From assembly GCA_021464525.1 (NCBI GenBank), contig JADRCO010001228.1:1-21164 (forward strand): DNA of 21,164 nucleotides, given 5' to 3'. Positions within the stretch are counted from its first letter, which is position 1; every line of letters starts with the position of its first letter. The notes beneath the pieces were generated by a model, which had not been told where the DNA came from, did no database searches, and saw only the letters and a list, made by a program, of their open reading frames with translations. Made by a program: the position numbers and the translations under genes. This document shows positions 9,698-18,266 of this stretch, in pieces. This DNA is from Rhizophagus sp. LPA8_4_AMF (Eukaryota; Glomeromycota; Glomeromycetes; Glomerales; Glomeraceae).

Positions 9698-10634
9698 CAG
9701 TTAACTCTCTTTATAGTCACATATTTGGAACAAGCCATTTTCCATAATTATAAAAAGATATGACTATATAAAAAATTTCTTATATATATAAATTATAATT
9801 CTAGCCAAAAATTAACATAATTTTTGATCTAAAACGTAATTGTATCATAACTCTGCCAATATCGATTATAAAAAGATGATTTTACCACTATTTAATTTAT
9901 CGTAATAAAATAAATCTAATAGTGATAAGATCATTGAAATTCAATTACTAGATCAATTTCTAAAATTAAAAATTATTAAATAGTTTTTGAGTAACAACTT
10001 AGTAGTAACTCTGTCAATATTGATCGTAAAGAAATGATCTTGCCATTATTCAATTTAACTTAATGAGACAAATCCAATGATATAATATTTATCAAAATCT
10101 AATTACTAAATCAATTTCTGAAATTAAAAATTATTAAATGGATTTTGAGCAGTAACTCTGTTAATATCAATCATAAAAAGATGATCTTATCACCATTTGA
10201 TTTGTCTTACTTAGATGATTCTAATGAGCTATTATCATCTTTTTACAATCACTATATGCTGAAATATTTAACAAAATATCATTCGGTGCAGTAAATATAA
10301 ATCAAGAAATATTAAAATACCAATTTTTGATATTTCATTAAATTGCTTAACAGCCAGCGATTGTAGAAAGATGAAATTACTACCATTCAATTCGTCTCAA
10401 TGAAACGATTCTAATGAGATGTGTTATATTTCTGTGATTATTAGATGTCAAGTTAATTTAATATATTATTTATATGACTGTAACTATAAATGGTACTTTT
10501 TAATATGATTTTTGAGAATAAGTGTGATAGTGACTATAGATAGATTTTAATAATAAAATATTTTGAATACCTAACTGGTGTGACTATTAGTAGAATGTGA
10601 CTATAATGAGAGCAACTATAGAGGGAATTGACTG
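9698..10634. mobile_element. 937-bp pogo-like MITE with TA target-site flanks
   Basis: The left end CAGTTAACTCTCTTTATAGTC and right end GACTATAGAGGGAATTGACTG-like terminus (ending 10634) are inverted and flanked by TA at 9696–9697 and 10635–10636. They match the CAGTCAACCCC family at 4561–5581 with changes. The body is largely a tandem repeat of ~150-bp units (see 9851–10370). No open frame for a transposase is present. Confidence 0.7.
9851..10370. repeat. Tandem repeat, ~147–158-bp units, 2 full and 2 partial copies
   Basis: Units begin with CTCTGYYAATATYRATYRTA at 9851, 10009 and 10156, giving periods of 158 and 147 bp. A more decayed partial copy starts near 10351 (CAGCCAGCGATTGTAGAAAGATGA). 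Shared internal words include AAAGATGATCTTACCA-like and AAATTAAAAATTATTAAATRG. The array fills most of the MITE that contains it. Confidence 0.7.
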
Positions 10635-10636
10635 TA

Positions 10637-10801
10637 TATGGGATTTTTGCAATAGAAAGGGGAGAAACTGTTAGAAAAAAATTGTTTAAATTAATATTAA
10701 ATTTGAACTTTTTATAACTGATAGAACATATTTAATATATAAATATAAATTAATTTTTTCTGGTAGTTTCTTCCCTTTATTTCTATTGCAAAGACCCCAT
10801 A
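10637..10801. mobile_element. 165-bp foldback element abutting the MITE end
   Basis: The left end TATGGGATTTTTGCAATAGAAA pairs with the reverse complement of the right end, TATGGGGTCTTTGCAATAGAAA, and pairing continues through GGGGAGAAACT / GGGAAGAAACT. Its left TA is the same TA that flanks the MITE ending at 10634, so one element appears to have inserted at the other's target duplication. Confidence 0.65.
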
Positions 10802-10990
10802 TAATTTTATATTTTAAATTATCTAATAAAAATTTTGATATAAAATATTAATTTTATTAAAATCCAATTAGTATATTTCTTAAAAATAGGAGTTTGTAGA
10901 ATAAGAACTTTAAAATCTCATATAATATATAATTTTAGCTGAAATTAATAATAATATAATTAGAATTTTATTAAAATTTTATCTAATTTT

Positions 10991-11164
10991 ATAATTCTGG
11001 TTCTATAGCAATTTTCTGACATATATAGCTTCATTTTAAGCCTAATTTTATTTTGTATAACAAATATATTATATGTGAAAATTATGCATTTTTATGCATT
11101 AATATTACACAAAGTAAAATTAGAACTATACATATTAGGAAGATTGTTATAGAATCAGAATTAT
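10991..11164. mobile_element. 174-bp foldback element (ATAATTCTGGTTCTATA ends)
   Basis: The left end ATAATTCTGGTTCTATAGCA and the reverse complement of the right end (ATAATTCTGATTCTATAACA) differ at two positions over 20, and similarity continues for several bases. AT-rich loop without coding capacity. A further copy of the TTATAATTCTGG word lies at ~11522–11534. Confidence 0.6.
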
Positions 11165-11538
11165 AGAATAAAATTGCTATGAATCGCTAGAAGCGATTTT
11201 ATCAGTATTATGTGATTTTAAATAATATATAAATTTGGCATCCTGCATCACATCCAGCATTCAAAATTGGATATGTGGAAAGTATGCTCTGCATATGACC
11301 TTAAAATTCGCTCACAAACTATGCTATATTGATGTTCAGATTTTTTAATAGAAGCACACATTATTCGATTTGCTCAGTAATATGGCAAAGTATATAGTGC
11401 ACATCATTTATAAAAACTCTTACATAATCAAAAATTACCATGTATGCTGAGCATACATAGGTTTCCTTTTGAATTTTAAACACTGGTCATATTCACCTTA
11501 TCTCAATAATTTCAGTCCAATTTTATAATTCTGGACAT

Positions 11539-11591
11539 AATTTCCTTTTTTGTACAATTGAGTAATGTTACATAATACAAAAAAGGAAATT
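11539..11591. repeat. Perfect 16-bp inverted repeat with 21-bp spacer
   Basis: AATTTCCTTTTTTGTA (11539–11554) is exactly reverse-complementary to TACAAAAAAGGAAATT (11576–11591). It can form a stable hairpin for AT-rich DNA. The absence of mismatches suggests it is younger than the other palindromes here. Confidence 0.75.
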
Positions 11592-12508
11592 TTTATATCA
11601 ATCACTTAATTCTGGGTAAGATTAAAAATCACATGATACTGGCGATATTCACCACCAGCAATAAGTAGCAAACTCCTTTAAAATATTATAATTAATTTGA
11701 AATGTCATAATTAATTTGGGATGTTATAATTAATTTGAGATGTACAAAAAAAGCAATTTATCAATCTTAAATTAATTTGGCTATTTTGACAGCCATAATC
11801 CCAAATAATTTGGGATTTGAGTGGCATCTATAGTGCTGATATTAGGCTGATATAAAATTTTATCCAAATATATATGTATATATGTAGTACATATATTTAT
11901 AAAAGCTTTTTTTTTTTGTAAATAGATAGAGCCAGTGCTATGATTTATAGGTTTGATATACATTGAATATTCATCATTAAATACTACATATCATGATGAA
12001 TGATGTTTATTAATGCTAAATATTGCATGTTCATTAAAAAGAATGAATATTACAATAAATATGATTTGCATAAATGTATATGTAATGTACATTTTTTCCT
12101 GTAGTAACTTTCTGATGTAAATTAAAAATTGTTTACTATTTAAGCAATCCATTTTTATTAAAAAAAGGTAATCTGGATAATATTAGTAGTAATACATACA
12201 ATCAAAAACTTTATATTAAATATTATGTAAATGGAAATTTATTATATATTAAAGATATAAGAGTAAAATTTATAAATATATATATTTAAAATTAAGAATA
12301 ATACTAGGTTATTTTTTAAAACAAATCTTTATTAAATAATTTTGATGAAACTAAAATACAACTCGGGATATATATTAAACAGGAAAACGGAAACCGTCGT
12401 GTTTATTTATTCAGTATCATTTTTTATTAAAAAAAAATCGATTACGAAAATAGCATAATATAAAAAATATGTAACACCAAATAAAAAAGCAAGGGCTATG
12501 ATGTGAAG

Positions 12509-12516
12509 TGACGTCA
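12509..12516. promoter_or_regulatory. CRE palindrome TGACGTCA
   Basis: A perfect 8-bp TGACGTCA, the site bound by ATF/CREB-type bZIP factors, sits in a locally less AT-rich stretch 1.5 kb upstream of SNARE paralogue B. Function at this distance is only a possibility. Confidence 0.35.
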
Positions 12517-12607
12517 GTGGATAGAAGGAAAATTGCATGGGCTAACACAAAATCAGTACGGCTTGCCGGACAACTATCCAGATAATGATTTCACAAAACT
12601 GATCATC

Positions 12608-12680
12608 TTTTGATTGGTCATGTAATTTTTAACTTTTCTCCGAAAAAAATTAAAATTTTTTTATCTTAAACCAATCAAAA
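12608..12680. repeat. Inverted pair of CCAAT boxes (11-bp inverted repeat)
   Basis: TTTTGATTGGT (12608–12618) and ACCAATCAAAA (12670–12680) are exact reverse complements 51 bp apart. Each includes a CCAAT box. It may be a small foldback element related to the CCAAT-bearing MITEs further left. Confidence 0.5.
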
Positions 12681-13210
12681 TTTTGCGATAATAAAAAATT
12701 AGTAATAAAAATAAAAAAATTATTATCTTATATATAAAAGTATCTGCGATAATCTAAAAAAAAAAAATGGTATTTTGATCATACTCTCCAGCTATAACAA
12801 ATAAAAAGATCATTGTTGATGATTAAATTGGAGAAAGAGAAAGAAAAGTACTGTACGTCTAATCATTTTTAATGAATACATAAAAAGAAGAGATTCTGGT
12901 AGCAAAATTCGATCTCATGTGTTATGTGCGGGATTTGATTCATAAAAAGTGATTACAATCACGAATATCTTATACACCGCCTTTATCTTGAAAAATTCGG
13001 GCAAATTAATATAGTAAATGAAGAATTATATGGCCTAGTTAATTGTTTCTTTTTTAACAGTACATGGAAAAGGCTGAACATTCATCCTATAAATAAATAT
13101 ACAGTATTTACATCTCACAAGCCTACTAACCCCTTTCTTTTTCCAAAAATAGGATGGTGTCAAGTATACAATGCTAAATTGCTAATCAGGGGTGCAATTT
13201 TTTAAATATC

Positions 13211-13253
13211 TACCGCCTCATTAGCTAGGCGTTACGCCAATCCACCTACGGTA
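13211..13253. repeat. GC-rich structured island with nested inverted repeats
   Basis: This 43-bp stretch begins TACCG and ends CGGTA and includes the palindrome GGCGTTACGCC; it also carries TAGCTAATGAG on the minus strand, resembling a pol III A box. It stands out sharply from the AT-rich surroundings. No B box (GGTTCGA type) follows on either strand, so it is not a complete tRNA. It could be a fragment of a dispersed repeat. Confidence 0.4.
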
Positions 13254-14022
13254 TCGTTATGAAATGTTTATGGTTCACTGAAAAAAGAACTTGTATTTAT
13301 AAAAAAACCCTTTACGTATTGTTTGAATTAAACATGAATTCGTAGGTTAGGTTACAAATTTAATTTTAGCCTTATCCAATTTTATAAAAACGTTCTTTTT
13401 TATTTGTAAAATAAATTTGACACAAATATTTAATATCTTGGCGAAGTTGATTTATTTTTAACATGGCGTTACTTGTCTAAAAAAGTGGCGCGTGTCATTA
13501 TCGATTATTTGCATTATTATTATTTTGAAAAACGATTGATCACTGATTCAAGTTTTTAATAAAATGGCGAATTGCCTAAAAGCCTCATCAGTAAAAAATT
13601 CGTAATGAAAAAGAAAGTGGCTTAGTTTCATATATATAAATCATGTATTAATCCAAGTTTTAATAATTCGTTTATTTTTTTTGAAATATTTCCGTTTGAC
13701 ACAAACGCTTAAATATTGAAAAAGCCATTTTATAATGAAACTATTGACATTTATTAAGTACAAATTTATATTTACATTAGCCACAATCCAGATGCTAAAC
13801 TACTAGCATAATAATAGCAATGGAGTTTACCGTATAGATTCCAGTCAGTACTACAAGACTATTAATAGAATAATGATCAAAAATTTAAAAGAAATTCATT
13901 CAACAATTATAAATTTGTTCTTTTCTTAAGATATCCGTAGTGGCAAAATAATATAACGTAACAAGAAAACTCCGCCGCAATTGTTTAAAAAATTTTTTCT
14001 TCAAAAAGTTTGTTATTCAACG
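13254..14022 (+). promoter_or_regulatory. Upstream region of SNARE paralogue B
   Basis: About 770 bp without a gene. It contains a CCAAT box (13376–13380), several GGCG-containing words (13440–13580) and AT-rich tracts. The last in-frame stop before the SNARE start is TAA at 13954–13956, so the 5' leader of the transcript probably begins between there and 14022. The promoter role is inferred from position only. Confidence 0.4.
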
Positions 14023-14103
14023 ATGTAAGTTTTCTTTGCGATTGTAGCAATAAAGAAAGGTTTTTCTATGTTAAAGATATGCTAAGCTTTTTACGTTGAC
14101 AGG
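14023..14103 (+). promoter_or_regulatory. Start codon split by a 78-bp intron (AT|G), paralogue B
   Basis: The context caacgATGTAAGTTTT is the same as in paralogue A. Donor GTAAGT follows AT, and the acceptor gacag (14098–14102) is followed by G14103, which completes ATG. Unspliced RNA reads ATG TAA. An in-frame ATG at 14170 could give a shortened protein (from Met24) without splicing, unlike in paralogue A. Confidence 0.85.
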
Positions 14104-14610
14104 TCATCTGAAAAAGAACATTATGATAGGGTACATACCCCAGCGACTCCTGGTCAAACTAAAATCGAAATGGTACAGGCACAGATTGATAATACGAAAG
14201 GTGAAATGCAAAAAACCCTTCAAGACCTTGCTAATCGAGGGAGAAAATTAGAAGAATTGGAAGAACAAACAGGTATATATATGACATACAAAAAATGTAT
14301 TTTTCTCTCTGGTCCTTTACTTTTTTTTTTAACCAAAATTATTGCTATATTTATAGTTATGCTATCAGATTCCGCTTCAGTGTTTAAAACTAGTTCTTCA
14401 AAAGTTCGTAGAAATATGTGGTGGAAAAATACTAAGATGGCCGTTATTTTAACCATTACAATACTTATTATTTTAGCCGCCATCATCAGTAAGTTCAATA
14501 TTTATTTTATGTGTCATTAAATAATAAAATATCTAACCGTAAATAACACTTTCTTTTTTTTTGGTAATTTTAAAGTTCCAACTGTTCTTAAATTTCAAGG
14601 AAAAATCTAA
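14023..14610 (+). CDS. R-SNARE, synaptobrevin/VAMP (Snc1/2-type), paralogue B
   Basis: Four exons: 14023–14024, 14103–14272, 14357–14488 and 14576–14610 (112 residues, stop TAA). It is a vesicle R-SNARE with a short Pro/Thr-containing N terminus (1–21), a SNARE motif (~25–77) with zero-layer Arg46 in LANRGRKL, WWK at 79–81, a membrane anchor (~85–105) and the tail FQGKI shared with paralogue A. Intron phases (2, 1, 1) and the sizes of exons 3 and 4 (132 and 35 bp) are identical in the two copies. For exon 3 I chose the acceptor at 14355–14356. It restores the 33-residue Arg-to-Trp spacing and places Leu60 at layer +4; a second AG 12 bp downstream would delete four residues. Gly47 after the zero-layer Arg is retained, so this copy looks more canonical than A. 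Stop to stop, it is convergent with the zinc-finger gene downstream. Confidence 0.92.
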
Positions 14611-14968
14611 ATAAAACCAAAGAGAGTAAATTTTTTTAATCGTAGTTTGTGTAATTATTTAATTATTTATTGTGTATAATAGTATTATCTATACACTTAT
14701 TTATTTCACCTCCCATAATCATACGCACCTACTCACGTTCTTAATAGTTCCCATTAATTCTTTTAATTTTTAATTTGAATTGAAAAAAAAGAAATAGATA
14801 GAAATTGCGAACTTTTTTTATTATATTATTATATTATTTTGGCTTTATTTGTATAATAAATACGGTATATCTACTGAAAAAAAGAAAAAAATGACAAGAA
14901 AAAATTTCCATTACAAAAACAAATTATTAAAAAAAAAAGGATACTGTTAAATGTTAAGGTGTGATAAT
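14611..14968. terminator. Convergent 3' region between SNARE B and Vps71
   Basis: 358 bp separate the two stop codons. An AATAAA overlaps the end of the SNARE stop (14610–14615). Runs of T and A on both strands give many candidate poly(A) sites. No gene is seen here. Confidence 0.4.
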
Positions 14969-15637
14969 TTAGACGGTATATTTCATACATCTTGTTTCTT
15001 TATGAGTTTCCTTGCATTTTAAGCTACAATATTTCATTCCACATTTCTTACAAGTATAAGCTGAGATAAATCCACACACTGAACAAAATTTCCTTGGAGG
15101 ATATCTAGATGGTTTAGCCGCCGATGTTAAATATGTTGGAACATCTGGTGGTTTCTCTGCAATTTTCTAAAAAATAAAAAAAAGATTTATTTATAATTTG
15201 AAAATAATTTATTTATATTAACAATATATTTAATGTTACCGATTCATCTAATAAAGCTTTAAAGCTTCTTTTTGATAATGATTTTATATGTTGACTTTTA
15301 GTTCGTTTCGATTTTCTATCTATAAAATAAATAAATATTAGTAAAAAAATTTAAATTTGAATGTCAAAAAAACATGACATAATTTACGTTGACTCGTATC
15401 AGCTAAATCAGAAACACGACGCGGTTTTGAAATTGTTCCTGTTACAATTTCAAGTTCTGGTATTTCTTGATAATTATCTTTTTCCAACTCATTTAAGTGA
15501 ATTTCTATATTTTTTCTTCGCGTTGTTTCATCAATTTCTAATCGAATTTTTATAGGGTTATAAAGACGTTGTTGAATGAAAAGTTTGAGTAATTAGAATA
15601 AGGAAACGAAAGTACCTTTTTGTTCTTTTTTTGACAT
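14969..15637 (-). CDS. VPS71: SWR1-complex HIT-type zinc-finger protein (Vps71/ZNHIT1)
   Basis: Four exons read on the minus strand: 15637–15616, 15537–15388, 15319–15240 and 15166–14969 (149 residues; human ZNHIT1 is about the same length). Vps71/Swc6 is a subunit of the SWR1 nucleosome-remodelling complex that exchanges H2A for H2A.Z in chromatin. The C-terminal HIT zinc finger is complete: Cys112, 115, 123, 126, 131, 135, His139 and Cys144, followed by a KYTV terminus like the KWTV end of the animal protein. The N-terminal half has the conserved LNELEKDNY region (22–30) and SFKALLDE (76–83), matching the family's ALENDNF and FQALLEE segments. Exon 1 encodes only seven residues; the acceptor at 15538–15539 was chosen because it keeps the frame, whereas reading through hits a stop. 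Intron 2 has a clear TACTAAT branch site. It shares a divergent upstream region with the gene at 15869. Confidence 0.92.
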
Positions 15638-15868
15638 TTTTTTTGAGACGTAAATCTAATTTCCTACCTATATATATAGGATGAGGATGATCAATGGATT
15701 CTCACATGTTGTTGCACAAATCTTTAATACAGATTATCGATTATATATAAAAAGTATTTCATCACAAGAAATTACCACCTTCGATAAGTTCTTAACATAT
15801 AGTACCCTTTTCTTTTAACTGCTAATAAAGATAAATAAGACGCAATTGTTTGCTCTTGATATTTAGAT
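15638..15868. promoter_or_regulatory. 231-bp divergent promoter region, Vps71 / Mtf1-like
   Basis: The two start codons face away from each other across 231 bp, so both promoters must lie here or overlap transcribed leaders. Visible are the palindrome CCTATATATATAGG (15665–15680 region) and a TATATATAA word near 15741. Shared control of the two genes is possible but not shown by sequence. Confidence 0.5.
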
Positions 15869-17316
15869 ATGTGGACTCCAACAGTATTGAAACGTGTAAT
15901 GGGAAAACAACGAGTAAGTCTTAAAGATATGGAAGTTGCAGGCAAGTTTTTTTAAATAAACTATGTAATAAGCTTATAATAAAATGATTTTTAAGAACCT
16001 TCTTTGTTTTTAGCTGAAATTGTAAAAGCCATGAAAGTTCCAAATAATGCGACAATAATTGAATTATCACCTGGTAATTATATATCTTTTATTTTCAATC
16101 ATTCTTTTAAAATCATCTTTGATTCGATATTATTAATTGTTAGGAACGGGTTTCTTAACATATGCATTTTTACATCATACAAATGCACGAAAGATAATTG
16201 CATTAGAAAGAGACAAAAAATATGCAGAAGAATTATCATTATTAGCAAAGGAATCGAATGGTAGATTAGAAGTATTACATGCTGACATTTGGGAATGGAA
16301 AATTTATGATATATTAAAATATCATTTAAAAGATATAAAAGTTCATCCTTGGGAAGAAGGTAATTAACTATTACTTTTTTCAAAAAAAAGCAGACTTAAA
16401 AAACAAGTAAAAATACAAATTAACTAAAAACAATCCAATAAATTCGTTAGTTCACCCTAATTTAATTTCAACAATTCATTTTCCAAATACATCGAAAGGG
16501 GACATTTTGATGAATAAGTTATTATCAAATTGTCATAATAAAAGTGGAATTCATTATTTTGGTAGATCACGTATGAATTTTATTATACCTGAAAAACCCG
16601 CTGAGGTATCCTTGTTTTGCCTTTTAAAATATTTATTTTCTTTATAATAATTTTTTTTTTTTTGGATTTTAATATCTAGAAATTCTTAGCAAAGAAAGGA
16701 GAATCACAACGACATAAAATAAAAATCGAATTAGAAGCTGTAGCAGCTACTGAAATATTAAAAGTTTTGTCCGCAAAAGCTTTTCTTCCAAGTGTAATAT
16801 AAAAAAATCTTTTTTTCCCTAAAAAAAAAATAAATTTTTAGAATTTTGTCTTTTTTTATAGGTCCAATGTGTATTATTTGAAATAACCCCGCGTATTGAA
16901 TCAAGAGTAACAGGTAAAGTAATTCTTTCTATCAGAATTTTTTCAGATAAGAGAATATTATCATCTTATATATTTATTTATTAGCTCCATGGGTAACATT
17001 TGAATTTGTAATAAAAGCTTTAACAGCAAGAAAAAATGCTAGATTAATTGAAATGTTAAGGTAATATTTGCTAAACTTATATATAAAAATATGTAATAAT
17101 GAATTTTATTAATAAATATGTTTCTTCATAATGTATAATAGTACATTGGGGGCTGGAGCAAATACATTAGCAGAAAAATTATCATTTAATCCCAATTTGC
17201 CAATAAGAAATATGACAGTTGAAAATTATAATGAAGTTACTGATCTATTTGATAATTGGGATTTTAAACCTAAAGCACTTGATGATGATTGTATGCCTAA
17301 ATGTGAATATATTTAA
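15869..17316 (+). CDS. MTF1: Mitochondrial transcription factor B / Mtf1-like (rRNA adenine dimethylase fold)
   Basis: Eight exons: 15869–15941, 16014–16073, 16144–16359, 16451–16605, 16680–16793, 16862–16913, 16985–17060 and 17142–17316 (306 residues, stop TAA). The fold is that of KsgA/Dim1 methyltransferases, from which mitochondrial TFB factors derive; Mtf1 helps the mitochondrial RNA polymerase open promoters. AdoMet motif I is ELSPGTG (41–47), the motif II acidic residue is Glu66 in ALERD, and motif III is HADIW (90–94). The catalytic motif IV, NLPY in active dimethylases, is replaced by IHFPNT (125–130), which argues for a transcription factor rather than an enzyme. Intron 1 has a GC donor (GCAG|GCAAGT), required because GT alternatives break the frame. 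Introns are 68–91 bp. A mitochondrial location is inferred from the family; the N terminus is short and has no obvious long presequence. Confidence 0.85.
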
Positions 17317-18266
17317 TTATTTACCATTATGACTTCGATAATATTAATTTATTAATTTATTTAAAAATGTTAAATAAAATAAATTTATGTGAATCATTAA
17401 AAAAATTAAAACAAAAATGCAATTTCTTAATTTTATATTCCATCAATTTTCCGATTTTCTATTTTGGATCATTTACCTTTTTATCTTTCATTAATAAACC
17501 GAAAAATAACAAAGATTTTATTTTTAAATCAATAGAATTATATTAATTAATACTTTTTTAGATTTTAAATATATAAACAAAAAATGGGGGTAATCTCGAT
17601 CGTAACACGTTTTTTAAACTTTTATTTATCATACCATTCATTCAATCAGACAAGTCCAGGTTTTAAATTGTAGATCATTAAAATTTTTCCGAAATCATGA
17701 TAAGAATGTTAAAGTTATGATAAGCTGCGGTATCATTTACGTGTTTTTTTCTCTTTTGCTCTTTCAGAAAATGGTCGTGAAACAATTTAAATATGTAAAT
17801 AATAAATATTATGATCATCTGTTCGGAGTTCAAAATTAAAGGTAGATATAACGCTACATGTAACACGTGGACAAGAATGGAAAATACATGAAAGGTGAAA
17901 AAAAAATTACATCCACAATTTTTTCTACTTTACTCCTATTTTTTTTAATCAAGTAAAATAATAATCATTATTTCTTAAATTGCAGTAATTTTGGCCACTA
18001 ATAATCAAACACACAAACAAAATACTTTGTTCACAGAAAAAAAATAGCTTCATAAATGATTTATTCTTATAATATGAAGAATAGTTGCACAATTTGTAAG
18101 CAAGAAAATAGAAAATTAAATATAAAAATGGTGCTTTTAATCTTTTAATTTAATATTTACTTGTTTTAAAATAAATCTTACAAGAAATAATTTACAATTA
18201 TCTAAATATTTCTCTCTCTCACTTCCCCACACATACTGTTAAGCCCTAAAATTATCTTTTTTCAAA
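17317..18266. other. Gene-free intergenic region
   Basis: About 950 bp between two plus-strand genes. The first 200 bp are AT-rich and likely hold the 3' end of the Mtf1-like transcript. Short frames on the minus strand (17678–17866) are hydrophobic and unrecognised. The last 100 bp contain a CT-rich patch (TTTCTCTCTCTCACTTCCCC, 18209–18228), which may be part of the promoter of the next gene. Confidence 0.5.

Larger units (their letters stand above)
9484..11832. mobile_element. 2.35-kb composite element with inverted ends and 8-bp flank repeat
   Basis: The ends TATAGATGCCA (9484–9494) and TGGCATCTATA (11822–11832) are exact 11-bp inverted repeats. They are flanked directly by GTACTGAT on the left and GTGCTGAT on the right, a 7/8 match suggesting an 8-bp target-site duplication (a hAT-type length). 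Internal to each end lie AATTAATTATRACAT-like subrepeats in opposite orientation. No transposase frame is seen. The interior has been invaded by a pogo-like MITE (9698–10634) and smaller foldbacks. Class assignment is tentative. Confidence 0.55.
11833..13210. other. Gene-free region between transposon nest and SNARE paralogue B
   Basis: 11833–12330 is simple AT-rich sequence. From 12360 the composition becomes less extreme, and short regulatory-like words appear (a CRE palindrome at 12509, paired CCAAT boxes at 12608–12680). I find no exon chain with splice sites on either strand and no tRNA. This may be distal promoter sequence for the gene at 14023 or hold an unrecognised non-coding transcript. 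Confidence 0.45.

Noticed and set aside
14357..14368. Gene model for SNARE B starting exon 3 at 14369
   Set aside because: I first used the cag acceptor at 14366–14368, but it drops four residues and layer +4. The acceptor at 14356 restores the family spacing and the 132-bp exon size of paralogue A.
14220..14498. 92-codon minus-strand frame overlapping SNARE paralogue B
   Set aside because: It is the antisense shadow of the SNARE exons; the plus-strand exon chain is fully explained by a known family.
15361..15555. 64-codon plus-strand frame
   Set aside because: It is antisense to exon 2 of the zinc-finger gene, whose minus-strand reading has conserved family segments and splice sites.
15541..15615. 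Zinc-finger gene read without intron 1, or with an acceptor near 15570
   Set aside because: Reading through meets an in-frame TAA, and no AG exists there on the minus strand. The AG at 15538–15539 gives a consistent frame and conserved protein.
16099..16383. 94-codon minus-strand frame
   Set aside because: It is antisense to exon 3 of the Mtf1-like gene and crosses its introns; no independent evidence supports it.
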